Of a DNA stretch of 45,001 nucleotides, positions 39,090-45,001 are shown in pieces. The stretch covers positions 1-45,001 of the forward strand of contig NZ_LMUW01000210.1 in NCBI RefSeq assembly GCF_009765735.1, written 5' to 3'. Every line of letters starts with the position of its first letter. The first letter of the stretch is position 1. The notes beneath the pieces are model-generated. The model had not been told where the DNA came from. It did not search any database and worked only from the letters and a program-made list of their open reading frames with translations. The stretch comes from Xenophilus sp. L33 (GTDB lineage Bacteria > Pseudomonadota > Gammaproteobacteria > Burkholderiales > Burkholderiaceae_C). The position numbers and the translations under genes were made by a program.

Positions 39090-39137
39090 CCTCGCTCCGG
39101 CTGCGCCGTGGCATTCTGCCCTAGAGCGGTATTGCGA

Positions 39138-40469
39138 CTAGAAGTTGTCAGCGGCGAATTTCGGGATGGCGGGCGCCATGGCCAACAAGGCCTGCGCTCG
39201 CGTGGCCACGAACTTGGCAAGGTTCTGAACGAAAGGGACTTCGTCTCCCGTATACGTGGGGTCCGCCGCCTGCGCCGGCGCTTCCTGAAGGGCGAACTTG
39301 CACAGTCGCGTCAGCTCCCGTGAGAAGTACGGGCGGCTCACGCCCATGCGCACGCAGAAGTCGGCGAGTGCAAAAGAAAGCACTGCATCCAGTTCGAACA
39401 CATCCCCGAATGCCATCGCCAGGTCGTGATGGAACGCCTCGTATTGAACGACGCTCACCAGGTCGTACAGCGGTGTCGGGGTGAGCCCTGTCCGGTCGAC
39501 AAAGAAAGAGATGTTCTTGCCGTGCGAATCGCTGTTGCCGAAGAGCAGGGTTGTGACGGCCCAAAGCACCAGCCGCTGCATCGCGAGCGCCGGTTGGACG
39601 AACACGGACCTGAGCGTGCCGAGCTTTTCGAAACTGGCTCCATCGCGAATGTGCTGCACGTCCGGTTGATCCCCCACGTTGCGCTCATATTTCGCGCTCA
39701 CCGACAAGTCCAGCGCCTGGCACCCATCAATGATGTGCAGCCGCTCGACACCGCCCGGCGTCCTGCGCCGGTCGAATCGCTCGATGCTCAGCACAGGCGA
39801 CGGCAGCCGCAGGATGCTCACCTGCGCGGCGCAAGGCTCCTTCCAGCGCCGCAGGCTGATGCGATTGGCCAGCTGCATGCAGAAGTGCTCGTTGGCCACC
39901 ATGAAAGGCGCCGCCTCGCGCGCCGGCTCGGGCTTGAGGATGTGCGTCGACGACAGTGCCCCGTCGACCAGGAACAACTCCCCTTCGTCGATGGCCACGA
40001 GAAGTTTGTCTTGGTGCCCAGCGATGGACATGCGCACTTTGCCGTCCCATCGGTTGAAGGGTTCGTTCGCGCGATTGTCGATCCGGGCCTGCAGCTCTTC
40101 GAACGGCAGCTGCCGGCGCAACGGCTCCTGCTCAGCCGGCACCTGGCCGGTGGCCACAAAGCTCAGCGCGCCGGCGGTCTCATGCCCGAGGTGACGAAGA
40201 AGCCCGAAGACGTTGTTACGCGCCACGCGGGCATCGTTGGCCGCCACGGCCAGCGCTTCACCCTCGGGAAGCAGGTTTTCCAGAAAGCGGCGAATGGCAT
40301 TCGGCGCCGCGCCGCCCTCCAGCGGCACATGTGGCGAAAGCGGGTACCGGCCAGGCAACGCGAGCCATGCCGCGTCGTATTCGAACTGGAAAGCGTCCTG
40401 AGCTTGGTCATAGCCCAGTGTGCCCACGCGCGCGCCGCCCGCGTAGGCGTCCAGGATGTACCCGTCCAT
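39138..40469 (-). CDS. hipA: HipA-family kinase toxin
   Basis: A 443-residue HipA-like serine/threonine kinase. Family toxins phosphorylate translation factors or glutamyl-tRNA synthetase and slow growth. The N-terminal HipA domain (GTLGYDQAQDAFQFEY, then PLSPHVPL) is followed by the Ser-loop at about 146-156 (RMSIAGHQDK). The ATP-binding lysine lies in STHILKPE (about 179). The catalytic loop GNSDSHGKN is at 311-319, with metal-binding Asp near 336 (LYDLVS). All key residues are present. The start at 40469 overlaps the hipB stop by 4 nt (ATGA). Confidence 0.93.
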   Translation of the reverse strand: MDGYILDAYAGGARVGTLGYDQAQDAFQFEYDAAWLALPGRYPLSPHVPLEGGAAPNAIRRFLENLLPEGEALAVAANDARVARNNVFGLLRHLGHETAGALSFVATGQVPAEQEPLRRQLPFEELQARIDNRANEPFNRWDGKVRMSIAGHQDKLLVAIDEGELFLVDGALSSTHILKPEPAREAAPFMVANEHFCMQLANRISLRRWKEPCAAQVSILRLPSPVLSIERFDRRRTPGGVERLHIIDGCQALDLSVSAKYERNVGDQPDVQHIRDGASFEKLGTLRSVFVQPALAMQRLVLWAVTTLLFGNSDSHGKNISFFVDRTGLTPTPLYDLVSVVQYEAFHHDLAMAFGDVFELDAVLSFALADFCVRMGVSRPYFSRELTRLCKFALQEAPAQAADPTYTGDEVPFVQNLAKFVATRAQALLAMAPAIPKFAADNF

Positions 40470-40771
40470 CACCGGCCCTCGCTCGGCGAGCCTTGAGCAA
40501 GCGCCGCTTCGACGGCGGGAATCTCCGCCTTGGGCACAACGAGAATGCACAGGCCCAGGCTCTCCAGCACCTTGATGAGCTTGTCCGCGGTCACCGGCTT
40601 CCCGTTCTCCAACCGCGAAAGCACATCGCTGGAGACACCGCTGAGGGACGCTGCGTCGTCGATGCGCATGCGAGACTCTGCGCGTCGATTTCGCACCAGT
40701 TTTCCGAGCTGCTCGAGCGTCGAGGCCGCTGGACTCAGGTTTTTCTGGAATTGGGGAAGTGTGCGTGCCAT
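40469..40771 (-). CDS. hipB: HipB-family antitoxin and repressor
   Basis: A 100-residue helix-turn-helix protein. The HTH reads MRIDDAASLSGVSSDVLSRLE, followed by GKPVTADKLIKVLESLGL. It neutralises HipA and represses the operon. It begins three bases after a palindrome (40775-40793), with no Shine-Dalgarno sequence in between, so the mRNA may be near-leaderless or translation may compete with the operator. It is the first gene of the pair. Confidence 0.92.
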   Translation of the reverse strand: MARTLPQFQKNLSPAASTLEQLGKLVRNRRAESRMRIDDAASLSGVSSDVLSRLENGKPVTADKLIKVLESLGLCILVVPKAEIPAVEAALAQGSPSEGR

Positions 40772-40774
40772 ATT

Positions 40775-40793
40775 GTTTGGGATATCCCGAAAC
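40775..40793. promoter_or_regulatory. Putative hip operator O1
   Basis: A 19-bp near-palindrome, GTTTGGGATATCCCGAAAC, ends three bases above the hipB start codon. Its inner GGGATATCCC is perfect. HipB proteins bind palindromes with TATCC/GGATA half-sites, and this contains both in compact form. Confidence 0.7.
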
Positions 40794-40823
40794 TATACGC
40801 CCAAACTAGATAAGCATCAATTA

Positions 40824-40888
40824 TTTCGTCGATGCGGAACAACAGGTCAAGGCAGCGGCATTCTTATTTTGTTTCGATATTACGGAAC
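40824..40888. promoter_or_regulatory. Further hip operator-like repeats (O2, O3)
   Basis: Two more sequences related to O1: TTTCGTCGATGCGGAAC at 40824-40840 and GTTTCGATATTACGGAAC at 40871-40888. The second is a near-palindrome with TTTCG/CGGAA arms. Several spaced sites would allow HipB-driven DNA bending as in Escherichia coli. Confidence 0.45.
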
Positions 40889-40892
40889 AATC

Positions 40893-41340
40893 CTACGCAC
40901 GAGCCGTGCGCATCTCAGCCCACACGGTCGTGCAGTTGGGCGTGCGGCGCTCCTGCTCCCAGTCGCGCTGGATGAGCGTGTTCCCGGCGCTGGCCACGTG
41001 CACGGTGCGCCAGCGCCGCTTTAATCGACGTTACCGCTGCGATGGAGAGTTCATTGACGCTCGCCATCGCGGCAAGCGTCGCTTGCTTCGCCTGTGCCAG
41101 GTGGTGATTGACCTCATCCTGCACTTCGCGAATGGCCAGTTCGCTCGCATGTCGAGCCTCATGAACTTGGCTCTGAGATGCGAGACGAACCTGGGTGATG
41201 CCCGATTCGTTTTCAGTTCGGGCCGAGGTCAACGTGGCGCGCGCGGATGCTCGAACTTCTGAGTCCAGGCGCTCTGCGTCTCTGGACGCACGAGCCTCTT
41301 GGCTTCCGCATCGATTCGATTGCGTTGATGCACGTCTCGT
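40893..41340 (-). pseudogene. Coiled-coil protein remnant from an integrative element
   Basis: From a stop at 41341 the minus strand is open through a helical Ala/Glu/Arg-rich region (ERLDSEVRASARATLTSART, then ELAIREVQDEVNHHLAQAKQ and SVNELSIAAVTSIKAAL). This resembles the helical C-terminal part of exonuclease-VII-large-subunit-like (XseA-like) or KfrA-like proteins of integrative elements. No start codon or N-terminal domain is present. At about 41010 the frame changes and a different hydrophilic ending (NTLIQRDWEQERRTPN, then TVWAEMRTARA, stop at 40893) follows. Both pieces look like remains. Confidence 0.4.
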
Positions 41341-41484
41341 TCAAGACAGCGAACGGGACATCATGTTCTTGTCGATGGTCGCAGTGCCTGACTGCGGCAC
41401 CCATGGATGCGGCGCTTCCTGGATAACAGCCAGAAGGACCGGTCCAGCCGGTCCTGACGATTCTCTACCCGATATACGGCAGCG

Positions 41485-41515
41485 AAAAAAACGCCCCCGG
41501 CCGAGACCGGAGGCG
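41485..41515 (-). terminator. Rho-independent terminator (minus strand)
   Basis: On the minus strand: CGCCTCCGG, loop TCTCGG, CCGGGGGCG, seven T. One mismatch in a nine-pair GC stem. It would end a minus-strand transcript entering from above 41520, though no intact minus-strand gene is visible there, suggesting the parent gene was lost. Confidence 0.7.
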
Positions 41516-41779
41516 CAGTCAGCACAGCCCAAAGGAACAGAATCGAGAGGCCTGCCCCCGTTGTGACGATCGGCACTATTTGATCCGTTGGACGGACAGA
41601 TCGCAGTCTGGATTACCTCATGCCCCAACGCCATTGATCCGCGTCGTGCCATCCTCTCAGGTTGGACAACGCAAAGAGCGTGACGAGCTGCGCCGTGTTC
41701 CTTGCAGCAGGGCGCCAAGCGCACCGTCACCTTGCCCTGGCGCATGCATCAGCTAAAATGGCTAAACAGGGAGCTCCTC

Positions 41780-42049
41780 ATGCAAGTGACAGCAACGGAA
41801 GCGAAGAACAGATTTGGCTACTACCTCGGACAAGCCGAGCGAGAACCGGTGCACATCGTCAAGAATCATCGTGTTGCAGGGGTGCTCATTTCTGCCGCCC
41901 GCTATGCCGAACTTGAACTTGCTGAACAAAAAAAGCCTCTGGCCACGCGGCGGCGCGAGTTCAACGAAACTTACAAAGACTGGATTGATTCGCAAAACGA
42001 TTTGGTTGAGCGGATTGGAGTGTTTGGCGAAGAGTTCAGACCTTGGTAG
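41780..42049 (+). CDS. Type II antitoxin: Phd-like N-terminus with CcdA-like tail
   Basis: An 89-residue antitoxin. The first 50 residues (QVTATEAKNRFGYYLGQAER, HRVAGVLISAARYAEL) are a Phd/YefM DNA-binding fold. The last 35 (RREFNETYKDWIDSQNDLVE, then GVFGEEFRPW) look like the toxin-binding tail of CcdA rather than a Phd tail. This fits its partner, a CcdB-type toxin gene starting 3 bases later. GGGAGCTCCTC before ATG 41780 includes a ribosome site. The antitoxin itself is intact although the toxin frame is broken. Confidence 0.85.
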   Translation: MQVTATEAKNRFGYYLGQAEREPVHIVKNHRVAGVLISAARYAELELAEQKKPLATRRREFNETYKDWIDSQNDLVERIGVFGEEFRPW

Positions 42050-42051
42050 GC

Positions 42052-42371
42052 ATGGCGCAATTCGACGTCTACCAGAAAATCCGTCCAAGCATCAGCGATC
42101 GGACATTCCGTGGATCGTGGACATACAGAGCGATCTGCTGTCGTCACTGCCGACGCGCTTGGTCCTGCCGTTAGCGCTTCGCAAGCATATGCCGTCCACC
42201 TTTCCACGAACCTTGTGTCCTGCCGTGAAATGGGATGGCGACCTGTTGGTCGCATTGCCTCATCTTGCGGCGCCATTTAGAACCAAGGACCTAGGGCAGT
42301 CCAACGGAAGTTTGCGGTCCGAGGCAAGGACGCTTGTCGGCGCTGTAGATGCGGTGATCAGTGGCATCTGA
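42052..42371 (+). pseudogene. ccdB: CcdB-type gyrase toxin, frameshifted near its start
   Basis: ATG 42052 gives MAQFDVYQ, the CcdB beginning. The frame is then lost at a run of four A (CAGAAAATCCG, near 42076). The protein continues in another frame as NPSKHQRSDIPWIVDIQSDL, LPTRLVLPLALRKHMP, FPRTLCPAVKWDGDLLVALP and ends DAVISGI at 42371. CcdB poisons DNA gyrase and requires its C-terminal Trp-Gly-Ile-type end; here the end reads SGI, roughly as expected. Two extra bases in the A-run would explain the break; a -1 ribosomal slip on A-AAA would restore it. I take it as a mutated toxin. Confidence 0.8.
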
Positions 42372-42758
42372 AACGGGCAAGGGCTAAAAATGAAAGGCCA
42401 TGATTGGCGTCTAGTTTGTGAATCTGACTCCCGCAGTGAATCCGGTGCAGGGCAACCCTAGGTCTTTCAGGACGTACTGTGATCGCAGAACTAGTGTATT
42501 TCACCTCGCGGGATCCCGAAGCCGGCTAGCGCCCCGCCGTCAGCCAGGAGCCGGTCTGAGCACCGGGTCGACTGCATCCAACTTGGCCATGTACAGGGTC
42601 GGGGCAAAGGAAGGGCGGGGCGGCGCATTCCAGCGTGGTTCGGCACGCTACTTCAAGCTGGAGAGGCGCCTACCGATGTTGACAGCGGCAGGGTGCCGCC
42701 TCCTCGATCGGCGGCCCGCGCCGGCGCTCGCCGCACCTACTACCAAGCGAGCGCATGA
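42372..42758. other. Gene-poor stretch
   Basis: About 390 bases with no recognisable protein. The plus-strand frame at 42418-42786 is Arg/Ala/Pro-rich and lacks motifs or a ribosome site. Confidence 0.4.
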
Positions 42759-42845
42759 GCGAGCACACGGCCGCACCTTGGTTTAGCGACGCTGGGCATT
42801 CGCTCCGGGTATGCTCCACAAGGCCAGCGCTACGGACCCGCACCG

Positions 42846-43058
42846 CCGACGGGTTGGGTTTCGCAAGGCTGCTCGTCACTGTCTTGCCACTATCTCGACG
42901 TCCCGTTTCGATCCAAAGATGCCGCCAAGGCACTGGGCGCGCGATTCGACGGCGCTGTCAAGCGCTGGTATGTCGAAGACGGCCTTGACCTGGCCGTCTT
43001 TAGCGCCTTGTTGCCCCCGGACGTCCAGACCGCGCTCGCGAGCACTCCGAGCGACTGA
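42846..43058 (+). pseudogene. DUF5710-domain remnant
   Basis: A short frame without an in-frame ATG reads HYLDVPFRSKDAAKALGARF and DGAVKRWYVEDGLDLAVF, ending LPPDVQTALASTPSD and TGA. This is the DUF5710 domain found at the start of primase/TraC-like and other integrative-element proteins. The frame is open upward to 42759 but holds unrelated sequence, so the true start has been lost or lies across a frameshift. Confidence 0.6.
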
Positions 43059-43345
43059 AGCGCGAAGGCGTCTTCGATCGCAACGGAACCTCGCGCCGGC
43101 CTGGGACTTCCGGGTGGTTCTCGTTATCGCCCCCCGGGAGGCGGCGGCCCTTGGCGACTTTCAGAAGGATGCCGAGCGGCTCGCGCGGGGTCGGCTCGAC
43201 TGCGGGCGCGAACGCGCCAGCGCGCGATCCGGCGCCCGATCCGCCCTTGCCGAGCACAACGGCTCAAACACCCGCGGACCCTAGCCGGGAAGGCGCCGCA
43301 CAGCCACCGCGCGCGCAGGCCCAGGAGGACGACATCCCTTTCTAG
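43059..43345 (+). pseudogene. ssb: Single-stranded DNA-binding protein C-terminal remnant
   Basis: A Pro/Ala-rich linker-like frame (43151-43345) ends QAQEDDIPF and TAG. The acidic DDIPF tail is the hallmark of SSB proteins, where it docks partner enzymes. Just upstream, in another frame, a short SRYRPPGGGG stretch resembles SSB linker. The OB-fold domain is missing. SSB next to DUF5710-type proteins is usual in PAGI-2/ICEclc-like elements, so this supports a decayed element here. Confidence 0.5.
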
Positions 43346-43555
43346 CGCGAGCACTCGGTGACTTGCGACCGGTCCCTCCTCGATGTCGTTGAAGCACAGC
43401 GCTTACACGCCTTCGCGACAACCAAGGATGAATATCCGCAAGATTTTGCGCATCGGCGCTTAAATCGTGCAGTTTGACGGGTGGGCTGGCCATCCCAAAT
43501 GGCGTGTGAAAGCGCCGGAAAGCGAATCCTCGACCCGGGCAGGGCGTTCATTTGA

Positions 43556-43582
43556 TTGACCCTGCATAGCAAATGCTATACA
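43556..43582 (+). promoter_or_regulatory. Promoter and overlapping operator of the ParD/ParE-type module
   Basis: A -35-like TTGACC (43556-43561), a 15-base spacer and an extended -10 TGCTATACA (43574-43582). An inverted repeat TGCATAGC-AAAT-GCTATACA-type (43563-43582, one mismatched pair) covers the spacer and the -10. This is where a toxin-antitoxin repressor would bind. It ends 8 bases before ATG 43591. Confidence 0.65.
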
Positions 43583-43590
43583 GTTTTGCC

Positions 43591-43893
43591 ATGAAGACTG
43601 CCCAACTGCCACCGGTTCGTGTTGAGCCCTCGGTGCGCAAGGAAATTGAAAGCGTCCTGCGCCAAGGCGAAACCTTGTCTGAGTTCGTTGAGCACGCCGC
43701 GGTACAGGCTGCGCAGCGGCGCAAATCACAGCAAGAGTTCCTCGCGCGCGGGCGGGATTCGCTGCAGAAGGCCCAAGTGAATGGGGAATACTACTCGGCC
43801 AAGGACGCGCTCGACGCCATGCAAGCGCGCCTCGATGAGCGCATGGCGCGACTCACACCGAAGCCCAAGCGCGGGCCCGCTGCTTCCCCGTGA
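43591..43893 (+). CDS. Antitoxin of a ParE-type module (YlcI/YnfO or ParD-like)
   Basis: A 100-residue protein. The start MKTAQLPPVRVEPSVRKEIE forms a ribbon-helix-helix DNA-binding fold. The helical body LSEFVEHAAVQAAQRRKSQQ and the tail with YYSAKDALDAMQARLDERMA would wrap the toxin. ATG 43591 is preferred over an upstream one at 43573, because the latter lies inside the promoter. There is no clear ribosome site, as in several leaderless antitoxins. It overlaps the toxin GTG by 4 nt at 43890-43893. Confidence 0.85.
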   Translation: MKTAQLPPVRVEPSVRKEIESVLRQGETLSEFVEHAAVQAAQRRKSQQEFLARGRDSLQKAQVNGEYYSAKDALDAMQARLDERMARLTPKPKRGPAASP

Positions 43894-44201
43894 CCTTCAA
43901 TGTCCGCCTGACACATGAGGCACTGGAGGATTTGCGGCGGCTGGAAGATTTTCTTGTCGAATCAGCGCTTGAACATGGCGACTTCGACCTGCCGGGTCGG
44001 GCGGTCGCAGCCATTCGCGATGAATTCCAGATCTTGGAGAGAAATCCGTTCACCTGCCGCATCGCCGAGAACGACCGCCTCGAGCGTGAGTTGATCATCC
44101 CGTTTGGCGGTTCCGGGTATGTGGCCTTGTTTCGAATCATGAACGACCAAGAAGTCGTGGTTGCCGCGATTCGCCATCAGCGCGAGGACGACTACCATTA
44201 G
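43890..44201 (+). CDS. parE: RelE/ParE-family toxin
   Basis: A 103-residue toxin beginning with GTG: TFNVRLTHEALEDLRRLEDF, then AIRDEFQILERNPFTCRIAE and a C-terminal YVALFRIMNDQEVVVAAIRHQREDDYH in two stretches. ParE-type toxins inhibit gyrase; RelE-type cut mRNA. The RHQREDDYH ending favours the ParE side, but the target is not proven. It is translationally coupled to its antitoxin. A second, truncated copy of the same toxin lies at 31586-31760, so the region has carried this module at least twice. Confidence 0.9.
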   Translation: MTFNVRLTHEALEDLRRLEDFLVESALEHGDFDLPGRAVAAIRDEFQILERNPFTCRIAENDRLERELIIPFGGSGYVALFRIMNDQEVVVAAIRHQREDDYH

Positions 44202-44319
44202 AAGCGGGCGCGGACGCAGTCTTGCGGGCGGTCCCGGGCTCCGTCGCCGGAGCATCGAAAGTATCGCGAGTGCGAGCGACCGCGTGGCGTCATCCGTGTG
44301 TACGAGGGTGCGCAGGCGC

Positions 44320-44580
44320 GCGCTGCGGCGAACGCGCCGGCTTATCACTTGCTTTGAAGCACAAAAAGCGCATGGATGGGACTTGGGCCTGCTGATTGAA
44401 GCCCTCAGGGAGCACTCTGGACTGCCAGAGCTCCTTGCCAAGTTGGGTCTTGCCGGTAGCTCGTACTTCTACCATCGGACCCGTACAACTGTGGGCGACA
44501 AGTACCTCTCGGTTCGGCAAGCCATCACCGCCATCTTTGAGTCGAATCATCGATGCTACGGCTATCACAGGCTGCAGGTC
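44320..44580 (+). pseudogene. IS3-family transposase OrfB internal fragment
   Basis: A plus-strand fragment reading LIEALREHSGLPELLAKLGL, GSSYFYHRTRT, DKYLSVRQAITAIFE and HRCYGYHRLQ, the N-terminal part of IS3-type OrfB before the DDE core. The match begins at about 44370 and ends at the Gln codon before 44580, where a different protein begins in the same frame. No IS ends are seen. Confidence 0.75.
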
Positions 44581-44604
44581 TTTGTTGGCCAGGCAGCGAG
44601 TCCC

Positions 44605-45001
44605 ATCTCTGAGAACTGGGTCACCTTGCCGAACGAGACCTGCGATCCGCGCATGGTGCAGAAGTACCTGAACTGGAACCTGGACGAACTGGAACTGGCC
44701 GACGACCTCGGCTTCGACGCGGTCGGCGTCAACGAGCATCACCAGAACGCCTACGGCTTCCCGGTGGCGCCGAACCTGATCGCCAGCATCATGGCGCGCC
44801 GCAAGTCGGATGCCGGCATCGTGATCCTGGGCAACACCATCCCGCTGTACAACCCGCCGCTGCGGGTGGCCGAGGAATACGCGCTGCTCGACTGCCTGAG
44901 CGGCGGCCGCCTGGTCGCCGGCCTGCCGGTCGGTTCGCCGCCGGACACCGTCGGCAACTACGGCCTGCCGCCGACCCAGGTGCGCGAGCGCTACTACGAG
45001 G
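44605..45001 (+). CDS. Luciferase-like flavin-dependent oxidoreductase, truncated, partial
   Basis: An LLM-class monooxygenase running off the window. The visible part reads WVTLPNETCDPRMVQKYLNW, ELADDLGFDAVGVNEHHQN, then PNLIASIMARRKSDAGIVIL and LRVAEEYALLDCLSGGRLVA with GLPVGSPPDT. This is the beginning of the TIM barrel near the FMN site, but the first beta strand (usually MKLSFF-like) is replaced by IS3 sequence in the same reading frame. The first in-frame ATG inside the domain is at 44653. The gene is therefore N-terminally truncated or makes a fusion product. Confidence 0.85.
   Translation, partial: MSENWVTLPNETCDPRMVQKYLNWNLDELELADDLGFDAVGVNEHHQNAYGFPVAPNLIASIMARRKSDAGIVILGNTIPLYNPPLRVAEEYALLDCLSGGRLVAGLPVGSPPDTVGNYGLPPTQVRERYYE

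Noticed and set aside
41361..41576. Small minus-strand frame with a hydrophobic start
   Set aside because: It runs straight through the terminator hairpin at 41485-41515 and has no ribosome site.
42418..42786. Plus-strand frame of 122 codons
   Set aside because: Low-information Arg/Ala/Pro sequence without motif or ribosome site.

Overview
The window (about 45 kb, high GC) looks like the chromosome of a betaproteobacterium, most likely Burkholderiales. This rests on gene content and codon style, since no rRNA or tRNA gene is present to fix the taxonomy. Intact metabolic operons alternate with worn-down mobile DNA.

Layout. 1-1.2 kb: broken IS21-type istB and a gene-poor stretch. 1.2-3.7 kb: a small Gln-rich protein with an apparent frameshift, a strong terminator, a short-chain dehydrogenase and a zinc alcohol dehydrogenase. 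3.97-4.43 kb: IS630 fragment beside a truncated gene. 4.5-20.5 kb (minus strand): one long respiratory gene train. In transcription order it holds alternative complex III (actABCDEF), a SCO-like copper protein, a caa3-type cytochrome oxidase (subunit II with fused cytochrome c, then I, III and IV), and a three-subunit FAD-dependent sugar/gluconate dehydrogenase (gamma, alpha, triheme cytochrome). Most of these genes overlap by 4 nt. 21.1-29.7 kb: a loose set of stress-type accessory genes: Tat-signal SDR, DUF4142 protein, UvrA paralogue, DUF1488-like protein, ParB-like protein, glycosyltransferase, small membrane protein and DUF421 protein. 29.65-31.76 kb: a nest of IS630, IS3 and IS30 sequences ending in the tail of a parE toxin gene. 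31.8-38.3 kb: a sulfonate/taurine-type operon (rhodanese, TauD-like dioxygenase, ABC importer) divergent from an MFS exporter-marR pair. 38.3-45 kb: a degraded integrative-element-like zone with a gene broken in three frames, intact hipBA, a coiled-coil remnant, a Phd-type antitoxin with frameshifted ccdB, DUF5710 and SSB-tail remnants, an intact ParD/ParE-type module, and an IS3 fragment fused in frame to a truncated luciferase-like oxidoreductase that runs off the window.

How the parts fit. The main operon encodes a complete electron path. Sugar or aldose is oxidised in the periplasm by the FAD dehydrogenase, electrons pass through c-type cytochromes and/or quinol to alternative complex III, then to the caa3 oxidase and oxygen. 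The sulfur operon would import an organosulfur compound, release sulfite with the 2-oxoglutarate dioxygenase and handle sulfane sulfur with the rhodanese. The toxin-antitoxin genes and IS fragments mark the accessory, recombining edges. No CRISPR array, prophage or plainly novel defence system was seen. The most unusual items are the respiratory/dehydrogenase gene train, the Phd-CcdA-like chimeric antitoxin, the tandem palindromes between the sulfur operon and the MFS-marR pair, and the two parE paralogues.
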